A DNA stretch of 11,521 nt from Cryomorphaceae bacterium (lineage in GTDB: Bacteria; Bacteroidota; Bacteroidia; Flavobacteriales_G; Salibacteraceae): the NCBI GenBank assembly GCA_003564735.1, contig PXEK01000116.1, forward strand, positions 1 through 11,521, given 5' to 3'. How positions within the stretch are numbered: the first letter of the stretch is position 1; every line of letters starts with the position of its first letter. Below the pieces are notes generated by a model, which saw only the letters and a program-made list of their open reading frames with translations, searched no databases and was not told the origin of the DNA. Of the stretch, positions 1 through 7,192 are shown in pieces. Position numbers and translations under genes: made by a program.

Positions 1-225
1 CTCACGGGAATGTTTACCGTATTCTCCATTGTAGCCGTATATATGCTGTGGGAGTTGAGTCAAGGCGCTCAATATACCGCTGAGGGAATCCCCAATATTT
101 TAATGAATTCCGTTCCTTACGGTATGGTTCTCGCCGGAGGCTTTTCTTATTACGTTTATAAATATGTAAAACTGGCAGAACGCTACCTGCCCCGTAAATC
201 TGAAGAGGTTTTGCGCAGAGTGTAA
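1..225 (+). CDS. C-terminal part of a small membrane protein, function unknown (5' end outside window)
   Basis: The reading frame is open to the first base of the window (L-T-G precede the first ATG at 10) and ends at TAA 223-225, so the true start may lie upstream. I do not recognise a family. The visible 74 residues contain two hydrophobic stretches, roughly M4-W20 and V38-Y56, separated by a short polar loop, and end in a charged tail rich in Lys, Arg and Glu. This fits an integral inner-membrane protein with a cytoplasmic C-terminus. No clear terminator follows; a short T-run at 245-250 is not preceded by a convincing stem. The frame could also be a complete protein of 71 residues starting at 10, but no ribosome-binding site or promoter can be seen there. 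Confidence 0.55.
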   Translation, partial: LTGMFTVFSIVAVYMLWELSQGAQYTAEGIPNILMNSVPYGMVLAGGFSYYVYKYVKLAERYLPRKSEEVLRRV

Positions 226-344
226 TCGGAAACTAGTCGGTCTCTTTTTTCTGTGATGTTTCATCGCGGTTATGTTCACTAGGTTCCTCAATGAACCGCA
301 CCTAATTACTCATTTTCACATCACTGTTTTGTAAATCTCACGAA

Positions 345-1046
345 ATGAATAATCAACGTACAGATTTTGGAATTAAGTTCAATTCGTTTTTTAACTCTTT
401 ACCCTCAACTCTTGATGTTCCGTCCGGAGTGGAAGTGCTCTACCCGTACGGCGATAGTGATGTGAAAAGTGCGGTTCACACTTTCGCGAACGAATTTATG
501 AGCGGTACAAATGAGCGTACTTTTTTGTTGGGAATTAATCCGGGTCGGTTTGGTGCGGGTGTCACCGGTATTTCATTCACCGATCCCGTTCATTTACAAA
601 ACAAGTTAAACATCCCCAACGACTTTGAAAAGCGTGCAGAGTTGTCGTCAACTTTTATTTACGAGATGATTGAGTTTTTGGCCGGACCACAAGTGTTTTA
701 TCGTAATTTTTATATTGGTTCGGTTTGTCCTTTGGGATTTGTAAAGAACGGCAAAAACCTAAACTATTATGATGAACCCGAGCTACAGCAATCTCTCATG
801 CCTTTTATCATTGATTGTATGAATAAGCAAGTGGAGTTTGGTGCCCGAAGAGATGTGGCTTACAGCATTGGCAAAGGGAAAAACCTCAAGTTTTTAAAGG
901 AACTCAATAAGGAGCACAAGTGGTTTGGTAAAATCAAGTCCGTTCCTCACCCGCGTTGGGTTTTACAATACAGGAGAAAGCACAAAAACGAAATTCTCAA
1001 AGATATTTTTGACGAACTTGCCCCGAGGTTAGCGTCAACCGTTTGA
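345..1046 (+). CDS. SMUG2-like uracil-DNA glycosylase family protein (DUF4918 type)
   Basis: Likely a base-excision repair enzyme that removes uracil or related damaged pyrimidines from DNA in the cytoplasm. The 233-residue protein shows the two hallmark motifs of the SMUG branch of the uracil-DNA glycosylase superfamily: motif 1 at residues 63-78, beginning G-I-N-P-G and followed by a Thr-Gly-Ile-Ser-Phe segment, and the late motif H-P-R-W at 202-205. In classical SMUG1 the late motif is H-P-S-P; the shorter H-P-R form is what I associate with the SMUG2 group described from Pedobacter. The length fits that group. Asn65 in motif 1 is the probable catalytic or water-positioning residue. The start at 345 is the first ATG; no TAnnTTTG box is visible upstream. 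The gene stands alone, followed by a radical SAM gene on the other strand, so the neighbourhood does not hint at a special partner. I am fairly sure of the superfamily and less sure of the substrate. Confidence 0.8.
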   Translation: MNNQRTDFGIKFNSFFNSLPSTLDVPSGVEVLYPYGDSDVKSAVHTFANEFMSGTNERTFLLGINPGRFGAGVTGISFTDPVHLQNKLNIPNDFEKRAELSSTFIYEMIEFLAGPQVFYRNFYIGSVCPLGFVKNGKNLNYYDEPELQQSLMPFIIDCMNKQVEFGARRDVAYSIGKGKNLKFLKELNKEHKWFGKIKSVPHPRWVLQYRRKHKNEILKDIFDELAPRLASTV

Positions 1047-1089
1047 CCTTCGAGATTTGGATAGAGTTTGAAATTTTGATAATGATGAT

Positions 1090-1180
1090 TGTTCTTTGTG
1101 AAACTGTGCGTTAGCCCCGAGCCTTCGTGGGTGCATAACTCTACGGAACTCTGTGTAACAACTCTTAAGTGCCGGTAAAT
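1090..1180. repeat. Degenerate short repeats with CTCTGTG-like cores
   Basis: In the spacer between the convergent glycosylase and radical SAM genes, the hexamer AACTCT occurs three times in a row (1137-1142, 1147-1152, 1160-1165). Related cores lie nearby: CTTTGTG at 1094-1100 and CCTTCGTGG at 1122-1130. Spacing between the units is about 10 to 13 bases. From memory, similar CTTCGTG/CTCTGTG strings recur in spacers of many Bacteroidota genomes and give spurious translations rich in Thr, Gln, Glu and His; the opposite-strand frame here (947-1207) has that look. No function is known to me and no clean terminator is visible. The call rests on an imperfect pattern and could be chance. Confidence 0.35.
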
Positions 1181-1194
1181 AATTCTGCTAAAAT

Positions 1195-2220
1195 TTACTC
1201 CTCCCATACTTTCACCCCTTCAGAGCAGTTTTTGCAGATGTCAATTTCACTTCTTGAGGTGAAAAGAGCTTTTCTAAAGCTCAGGTAGGCCGGACTGTTC
1301 CACACCTCTTTAAAAGGTGTTGTTTTCAAATCACCCATTTGATGCGTGGCATCTTTATCAAAACAACAGGGTACTACAAGTCCGTCCCAAGTAATCACAC
1401 ACCCCGTCCACATGCGCTTGCAGTGATCGTCTAAACTGTTTTTTACCTCGTATTTTCCGTTGGGCAGTTTGCGGTAGCGAGAGTACTTGTCATTTGTGGG
1501 TATGAGCGGGTTTCCGTTTTCATAATCGTAAACCTGAGCCGTTTTTAGCCGCACTTCATCTACTCCCAGCTCTTTGCCCAGCTTTTTCACATCATCAATT
1601 TGGTGCTCATTGGGTTTAACTACCAAGAATTGAAAAATAATATGCGGAGTTGCCGATTTTAATTTCCGCTTCCACTCTATAATCTTTTTTGTTCCCTTAA
1701 TCACGCGGTCTAATTTCCCGTTTATGCGGTACTGTTCATATACTTCTTGCGTTGTACCGTCAATGGAAATGATGAGTCGGTCCAAGCCGCTTTTCACCGT
1801 ACGCTCGGCATTTTTATCATTTAAAAAGTGGGCGTTGGTTGAGGTGGCGGTGTATAGATTTTTGTCGTGAGCGTACTTCACCATATCCAAAAACTTGGTG
1901 TTGATGTACGGTTCGCCTTGAAAATAAAACAATACATAAACCGATTTTTTCGCCAATTGGTCAATCATTACTTTGTAAAAGTCGGTATCCAAGGAGCCGG
2001 TATCTCGCGAAAATTGGCGGAGTCCGCTGGGACATTCGGGGCATCCCAAGTTGCACGAGGTGGTAGGTTCAATGGAAACACTAACGGGCATACCCGGGTG
2101 GATCGGGTTTTTAGTGATTCGCGAAACGTAGTAGCCGCCGTAGGTCACCAAAGCGTTCCAAAACCGCGCGGGGGTAAGTTTCGAAATAATGTTGAGGGAA
2201 TCTTTCCACGAACCAAGCAT
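1195..2220 (-). CDS. Radical SAM/SPASM domain protein, substrate unknown
   Basis: A 341-residue radical S-adenosylmethionine enzyme. The [4Fe-4S]-binding motif C-x3-C-x2-C is at Cys56, Cys60 and Cys63, inside a segment that begins S-I-E-P-T-T-S. A C-terminal SPASM-type domain follows, with Cys267, Cys274, Cys285-Cys286, Cys329 and Cys332 as likely ligands of auxiliary iron-sulfur clusters, and with the usual pattern of a Trp-Asp-Gly turn before the Cys pair and an F-x-x-V-W motif at about 303-307. SPASM proteins include peptide-modifying enzymes, anaerobic sulfatase maturases and enzymes acting on cell-wall or sugar substrates; nothing here decides between them. No small precursor peptide, transporter or glycosyltransferase sits beside it, so it is an orphan by context. 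The ATG start at 2220 is supported by a -7 box ending four bases upstream. It is divergent from the DUF5686 gene. Confidence 0.85.
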   Translation of the reverse strand: MLGSWKDSLNIISKLTPARFWNALVTYGGYYVSRITKNPIHPGMPVSVSIEPTTSCNLGCPECPSGLRQFSRDTGSLDTDFYKVMIDQLAKKSVYVLFYFQGEPYINTKFLDMVKYAHDKNLYTATSTNAHFLNDKNAERTVKSGLDRLIISIDGTTQEVYEQYRINGKLDRVIKGTKKIIEWKRKLKSATPHIIFQFLVVKPNEHQIDDVKKLGKELGVDEVRLKTAQVYDYENGNPLIPTNDKYSRYRKLPNGKYEVKNSLDDHCKRMWTGCVITWDGLVVPCCFDKDATHQMGDLKTTPFKEVWNSPAYLSFRKALFTSRSEIDICKNCSEGVKVWEE

Positions 2221-2224
2221 AAAG

Positions 2225-2232
2225 CAAAGGTA
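2225..2232 (-). promoter_or_regulatory. Bacteroidota -7 promoter box for the radical SAM gene
   Basis: The minus strand reads TACCTTTG, a perfect match to TAnnTTTG, ending four bases before the ATG at 2220. The transcript would have almost no leader. No TTG is found at the expected -33 distance; instead a 12-base palindrome TTATCGGGATAA lies at 2251-2262, where the -33 region would be. It could be an activator site, but that is inference. Confidence 0.55.
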
Positions 2233-2380
2233 GAAACAATTTTTACGCAGTTATCGGGATAATGGTCAGACCCTTTCATCCCGTCGTAAGCCCGTTAGTA
2301 AAAAATCGAGCGTTTGGGGCTCTGACCAAAAACATAAAAATTTACATTCGCGACAAGATTCATTTAAAAATCCCCGATAG

Positions 2381-4822
2381 ATGAGAGTATGGTTGCTTTT
2401 GATTTTTAGCGCCCTTGGCCTTATGAGTTTTTCTTCGTTACAGTCTCAAAACCGAACGATTAAAGGTACGATAATCGACGTAAAAACGTCAAAGCCCTTA
2501 CCTTTTGTAAACATCAGCATTTTGGGAACGATAAGGGGAACCACATCTGATTTATCGGGAACTTTTCGGTTGGCGGGGGTAAATAGAGGTGATAGTATTG
2601 TTTTTTCGTATGTGGGATACGAGAAGTTGAAAATGGCGGCAGATTGGAGTGATACCGTGGTAAAAATGACGCCTACTTCACGCAAATTAGCCGAGGTGGT
2701 GATATTACCGGGAAAAAATCCGGCAGATAGTATTATGGCACTGGCGGCGAGGAAGAGAAAGAGCAACAATCCGCGCAATATTCCCGAGTATGTTTACGAA
2801 ATGTACAACAAAACCGTGATTACCATGGCCGACTCGATTATAGAGAAGCTCATGGCGTCGAGAGACACCTCAAACCAAAAGTTTGGGAAGCATTTGAAAA
2901 ATCACGAGCTGTTTGTTACCGAAACGTACACGCAAAACGCCTATAAAAAACAGGGTAGAATTCGTGAAGATATTGTGGCCAATCGTGTTTCGGGGCTCAA
3001 AAACCCCGGCTTCTACTTTTTATCTACCCTGGTGCAGCCGTTCAGTTTTTATGAAGATTATATAGAGCTCAGCGGCAAACGACATGTGAGTCCGCTCGCA
3101 AGAAATGCCGATAAAGACTACCTGTTTATTTTAAGTGATACGCTGTATCGAGATCATGATACGGTTTTTGTGATTCGATTCGGTCCCAAATCTAAACGTA
3201 AGTTTGCCGCGCTTAAAGGGGTAATCAGTATAAATACAGACAACTATGCCGTTGAAAACGTATTGGCGCAAAGCGCGCTGGATGAAAAAACACCATTGGA
3301 AATCAACCAGCGATACAAGCGCGTAAACGGTAAGTGGTTTCCCGAACAGCTTAATTTTACCATTGAGTTTAAAGATTTAGACTTTGCCGACCAAGGCGCG
3401 GGAATAATTATGGAAGGGCGCAGTTATGTGAATAATGTTGCTTTTGATACCACGTTGAGGAGGAGGGACTTCAGCGCTGTTACCACACGATTTGAGAAAG
3501 ACGCCAATCGCAAAACCGAGGAGGAGTGGGGAGCACTCAGGCAAAGTGATTTGAGCGATAAAGAGTCAAGAGCTTATGTATATGTAGATTCGGCAGGAGA
3601 GGCCGCCGGTTTAGATCAAAAAATGACTATAATGGAATCTGTCATAAGAGAGAGTGTACCCATTAAGTTTTTAGACTTGGATTTGAACAGTATCGTTAAT
3701 TTCAATGAGTACGAAGGCTTTAGGTTGGGTGCCGGGTTATACACTAACCACAGACTGAGTAGGGTTGTAAGCGGGGGCGGTTATTTTGCCTACGGTTTTC
3801 GCGATTACACCACAAAATACGGGGGAAGGTTAGATGTGACTTTGAACCAACTTCACGATGTGAAACTCAGGGGGTATTTTCAAAATGATGTGTTTGCCCC
3901 GGGAGCGTCCGGATTTGAGCGTGAGCGACCGTCATTATTTAACAGCGATTTTGCCCCGTTCTTTTACAATTGGATGAATAACGAAGAGCGGTACGGTGCC
4001 GAATTTACTATGCCTCTGCTACGTTACGGGAGGTTTAAAGCCTTTGCCGATTGGCGTACTGTTGATTTTACACGTGATTTTAGAATGTTACAAATTGAAC
4101 CCGGTGGTGACGCGGTGAGTACGATTAGAACTTACAATACTGCCGAAGTCGGATTTAATTATCGTTATTCATTCGGTGAGGAAAAGGCCGAGCTGTTTAA
4201 TACCGCCGTAACCGTAAAAACTCCCAATCCCGTGTTTGATGTGGGCTATACCTTTGGTGCGGGTGATTTCCCTGAGGCCTACGGCAGCGAATATCACAAG
4301 GTGCGCGCTCGCATCACGCACAGGCGACTTTCTCAAAAGTTGAAGCGCACGCAGTTCCATTTAGAAGGTGCTTATATACACGGTGATGTTCCGCTGACAG
4401 AGCAGCATACCCTGCGCACAGCTTACGAGCCGGGGTTACCTGTTTACGGTCACAGCACCTTTCAAACCGTGAGATTCGGTGAGTTTTATTCTGATCTTAA
4501 CGTGCAGTTTTTCATTCAGCACGAACTCATCAAGTTTAAAACGAACAGTAAGGTTTTTAGTCCGTCACTCACCTTATTTCAAGCAGCCGGTTGGGGCGTA
4601 AATGTCAATGATGAACGACCTTTGGAGTTAGGGCGTTTTACGCGAACTCCCGAGCACGGATTATTTGAAACGGGCTTTTTGATTGAGAACATTTATAAAT
4701 CATCGCCCGATTCTTTTATTCCGGCAGGTTACGGTCTTGGGTTTTACTATCGTTACGGCGCGTATAATGAAGGTCCGTTTTTAGATAATTTTGCCATAAA
4801 GCTGGTATTGTCGCAACTTTAG
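2381..4822 (+). CDS. DUF5686 family outer-membrane protein with carboxypeptidase-regulatory-like domain
   Basis: An 813-residue envelope protein of a family widespread in Bacteroidota and of unknown function. Residues 1-22 form a signal peptide (M-R-V-W, then a hydrophobic core, cleavage near S-L-Q-S-Q). Residues about 26-100 form a carboxypeptidase-regulatory-like beta-sandwich: I-K-G-T-I-I-D, P-L-P-F-V-N-I, the G-T-T-S-D-x-x-G-x-F turn, and the S-Y-V-G-Y motif at 76-80, the same type of domain as at the N-terminus of TonB-dependent SusC-like receptors. The remainder matches my memory of DUF5686, with a long C-terminal part of alternating hydrophobic and polar strands rich in Tyr, Phe and Gly, as expected of an outer-membrane beta-barrel. 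No TonB plug domain is evident. The start at 2381 gives a good signal peptide. A weak promoter (CTG 2322-2324, TACATTCG 2343-2350, one mismatch) lies upstream. The downstream patatin gene has its own promoter, so the two need not form one transcript. Confidence 0.8.
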   Translation: MRVWLLLIFSALGLMSFSSLQSQNRTIKGTIIDVKTSKPLPFVNISILGTIRGTTSDLSGTFRLAGVNRGDSIVFSYVGYEKLKMAADWSDTVVKMTPTSRKLAEVVILPGKNPADSIMALAARKRKSNNPRNIPEYVYEMYNKTVITMADSIIEKLMASRDTSNQKFGKHLKNHELFVTETYTQNAYKKQGRIREDIVANRVSGLKNPGFYFLSTLVQPFSFYEDYIELSGKRHVSPLARNADKDYLFILSDTLYRDHDTVFVIRFGPKSKRKFAALKGVISINTDNYAVENVLAQSALDEKTPLEINQRYKRVNGKWFPEQLNFTIEFKDLDFADQGAGIIMEGRSYVNNVAFDTTLRRRDFSAVTTRFEKDANRKTEEEWGALRQSDLSDKESRAYVYVDSAGEAAGLDQKMTIMESVIRESVPIKFLDLDLNSIVNFNEYEGFRLGAGLYTNHRLSRVVSGGGYFAYGFRDYTTKYGGRLDVTLNQLHDVKLRGYFQNDVFAPGASGFERERPSLFNSDFAPFFYNWMNNEERYGAEFTMPLLRYGRFKAFADWRTVDFTRDFRMLQIEPGGDAVSTIRTYNTAEVGFNYRYSFGEEKAELFNTAVTVKTPNPVFDVGYTFGAGDFPEAYGSEYHKVRARITHRRLSQKLKRTQFHLEGAYIHGDVPLTEQHTLRTAYEPGLPVYGHSTFQTVRFGEFYSDLNVQFFIQHELIKFKTNSKVFSPSLTLFQAAGWGVNVNDERPLELGRFTRTPEHGLFETGFLIENIYKSSPDSFIPAGYGLGFYYRYGAYNEGPFLDNFAIKLVLSQL

Positions 4823-4852
4823 AGCATCTTAAGCCCCGATATAATTCCGTTA

Positions 4853-4883
4853 TTGTTCAACAGCGTAAAATCAGTTACCTTTG
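4853..4883 (+). promoter_or_regulatory. Promoter of the patatin-like gene
   Basis: TTG at 4853-4855 and a perfect -7 box TACCTTTG at 4876-4883 are separated by 20 bases, within the range reported for sigma-A promoters of Bacteroidota. The box ends 13 bases before the GTG start at 4897, so the leader would be only a few bases long. It lies in the 74-base gap after the DUF5686 gene and supports separate transcription. Confidence 0.65.
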
Positions 4884-4896
4884 ACACTAAAATTAC

Positions 4897-7164
4897 GTGA
4901 GTCGAGAAAAGCGTTCCTCCAAAAGCTCTATTTTTCGGTTTTTCCCGCTGCTTTTACTTTTGGCATTGGCGAAACACAACCGTATTTCTCTCTTTTTTTG
5001 GTTGGTTTTGTGGCTCATCGTAAGTGGTAATCTTTTCTCGGGCTACGGTTTGTATAATCTTTTTTTGTATCCCGAATATTTGGGGCGAATCGATTTCACA
5101 TCGCATGCTATTTTAGGATTCTCGGTAGGGGGGTTCATCATGGCGTTCAACATGACGGGGTACATTTTGCACGGGTCTAAATTCCCCATCATAGCTACAC
5201 TCAACAGGCCTTTTTTAAAATACTGCTTGAACAACTTCATACTCCCCTTGGCTTTTGTGGTGTATTACACCGTGCTGGCCGCTCAATATCAAATAAAAAG
5301 TGAGTTAGATGATGTTTTTGATGTGGTAGTGAGGATGTTGGGTTTCTATTTTGGGATGTTTATTTTTATAAGTTTAACACTCACCTATTTTTTCAGAACC
5401 AACTTGAGTCTGCGAAAACTCACAGGGTTAAAACCGGAGCATAGCCGAGGGCGAAAGCGTAAGAATCCCAAAACCATGACCGATTTATTTTCGGCAAAGA
5501 GGGGCGGGGAGTACGTTATGAGTAGAAGAGGGAAGTTCAGAGTACATTCCTACCTTTCGTGGCCAATAAAAATTAAACCCGCGCGTGACTCTCGACATTA
5601 TGACGCCGATACCTTAAGAACTGTTTTCTCACAAAATCACGTAAATGCCTCACTATTTGAGGTGGTTACCATTGTTTCCATCGTGTTTTTCAGCTTTATG
5701 AGAGAAACTCCTGTATTTCAGCTTCCGGCGGCCGCAAGTATTACATTGCTGTTTACAGTGATTCTCATGTTCGCCGGTGCCGTTTACAGTTGGTTAAAAG
5801 ATGCATCGCTATTGTTTTTCATCGCACTTCTATTTCTGTACAACTTCATATCCTCGCATCCTGAGTATTCCTTCAAGAGCTACGCTTATGGTTTACGTTA
5901 CTCGGGCGAAAAAGCTGACTACAACAGTCGTGAAGTATTGAAGTTCGCCACCGATACGGTACAAATAGAAAGGGAAATCAAAACCGGTAATGAAATCCTC
6001 CGGCGGCGAGTTTCTGCGGTAGAAGGTGAACCCAATAAAAAACCCAAATTGGTTTTTATCAATTGCTCGGGGGGCGGTTTGCGGGCATCTATGTGGACAT
6101 ACCGTGTTTTGCAGCATTTGGACAGTTGTTTGAATAATCGACTTTTAGATTATACGGTGTTAATGAGCGGCTCATCGGGCGGAATGTGGGGCGCGGCGTA
6201 TTATCGTGAGTTGTATCGTCAATCAAAGGTTAATTCTTCTATAAATCCGGGTGACAGTATTTACCTTGAGCGCATCGGTAGTGAGGTGCTCAATAATGTG
6301 GCTTTGAGTTTTACGCTTCATGATTGGTTAATCAGAACCCGAACATTTGACTACGCAGGGGAGTCGTATACCAAAGACAGGGGATATTCCTTTGAACGAA
6401 AATTCTCTGAGAACACGACCGGTGTACTCGACAAACAAATGTTTGAGTACCGAAAACAGGAGGAAGCGGCCGAGATTCCACAAATGATACTTTCTCCCAC
6501 TATTGCAAATGACGGAAGAAGACTCCTTATATCATCACTTCCCGTGAGCTACCTAAGTGCACCGCACTACACCAACCACTTGCGCACCGATACAGATGTG
6601 GAAAGCATCGATTACAGGCGTTTATTAGAAAATCAAAATCCTGACAGCCTCAGTTTTCTTTCGGCCTTGCGAATGAGTTCAACTTTCTTTTATGTGCTAC
6701 CCAATGTAACGTTACCTACAAACCCCTCGGTTGAGGTTTTAGACGCGGGTATTCGTGATAATAGCGGAATACTCAATACCATTCGGTTTTTAAATGCTCA
6801 TAAGGACTTTATTAATGAGCGTACGAGCGGAGTTGTTATTATTCAAATCCACGACCGATACAAAAAAGTGCCCCGCACAGGAGCTTATGAGCGCAGTTTT
6901 TTACGAACTTTATCAGCACCATTGAGCGCGGTTTATGGTAATTATCTCAACATTCAACATTTTTCTCAAGATGAAATTTTGAGTCACACAGCGCTTAATA
7001 TCGAGAGTATTGACGTGCTCAGGTTTGAGCTTATGACAGAGGAAGAGGAAGATATTTCGTTGAGTTGGCGACTGACTAATAAAGAGAAAAACCGAATTAA
7101 AAAAGCAGTGTATCGTGATGAAAATCAACTCTCGTCCAAAATTTTGAAGGAGTTGATGCGGTGA
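4897..7164 (+). CDS. Patatin-like phospholipase with N-terminal multi-pass membrane domain
   Basis: Probable membrane-bound acyl hydrolase of 755 residues. The N-terminal half carries about seven hydrophobic segments (near 15-45, 68-92, 112-130, 143-167, 252-270, 278-300 and 303-320), with a basic loop at 172-230. The patatin domain begins near residue 383. It has the oxyanion-hole motif G-G-G-L-R at 392-396, the nucleophile elbow G-S-S-G-G at 425-429 with Ser427 as nucleophile, and the catalytic aspartate in D-A-G at 616-618. The Ser-Asp dyad is thus complete. Patatin enzymes cleave acyl chains from phospholipids or other lipid esters; the real substrate here is unknown. The start is GTG at 4897; no in-frame ATG occurs before about residue 82, and the promoter lies immediately upstream. 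The gene ends 28 bases from the stop of the convergent PagL-like gene, another lipid acyl hydrolase. The active-site Asp is followed by Ala-Gly rather than the more common Gly-Gly or Gly-Ala. Confidence 0.85.
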   Translation: MSREKRSSKSSIFRFFPLLLLLALAKHNRISLFFWLVLWLIVSGNLFSGYGLYNLFLYPEYLGRIDFTSHAILGFSVGGFIMAFNMTGYILHGSKFPIIATLNRPFLKYCLNNFILPLAFVVYYTVLAAQYQIKSELDDVFDVVVRMLGFYFGMFIFISLTLTYFFRTNLSLRKLTGLKPEHSRGRKRKNPKTMTDLFSAKRGGEYVMSRRGKFRVHSYLSWPIKIKPARDSRHYDADTLRTVFSQNHVNASLFEVVTIVSIVFFSFMRETPVFQLPAAASITLLFTVILMFAGAVYSWLKDASLLFFIALLFLYNFISSHPEYSFKSYAYGLRYSGEKADYNSREVLKFATDTVQIEREIKTGNEILRRRVSAVEGEPNKKPKLVFINCSGGGLRASMWTYRVLQHLDSCLNNRLLDYTVLMSGSSGGMWGAAYYRELYRQSKVNSSINPGDSIYLERIGSEVLNNVALSFTLHDWLIRTRTFDYAGESYTKDRGYSFERKFSENTTGVLDKQMFEYRKQEEAAEIPQMILSPTIANDGRRLLISSLPVSYLSAPHYTNHLRTDTDVESIDYRRLLENQNPDSLSFLSALRMSSTFFYVLPNVTLPTNPSVEVLDAGIRDNSGILNTIRFLNAHKDFINERTSGVVIIQIHDRYKKVPRTGAYERSFLRTLSAPLSAVYGNYLNIQHFSQDEILSHTALNIESIDVLRFELMTEEEEDISLSWRLTNKEKNRIKKAVYRDENQLSSKILKELMR

Positions 7165-7192
7165 TTTGTATAAGCGGTTATCGTTTTTGAGC

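Noticed and set aside
255..299. Hairpins GATG/CATC, GGTTC/GAACC and GCGGTT/AACCGC after the first gene
   Set aside because: Short, competing stems without a T-run; neither a terminator nor a known leader RNA.
947..1207. 86-residue minus-strand frame overlapping the end of the glycosylase gene and the spacer
   Set aside because: It overlaps a well-supported gene and the radical SAM stop, and its Thr/Gln/His/Glu-rich part comes from the degenerate repeats.
1867..2262. 131-residue plus-strand frame inside the radical SAM gene
   Set aside because: Antisense shadow of a gene with complete cluster-binding motifs; it has no family features.
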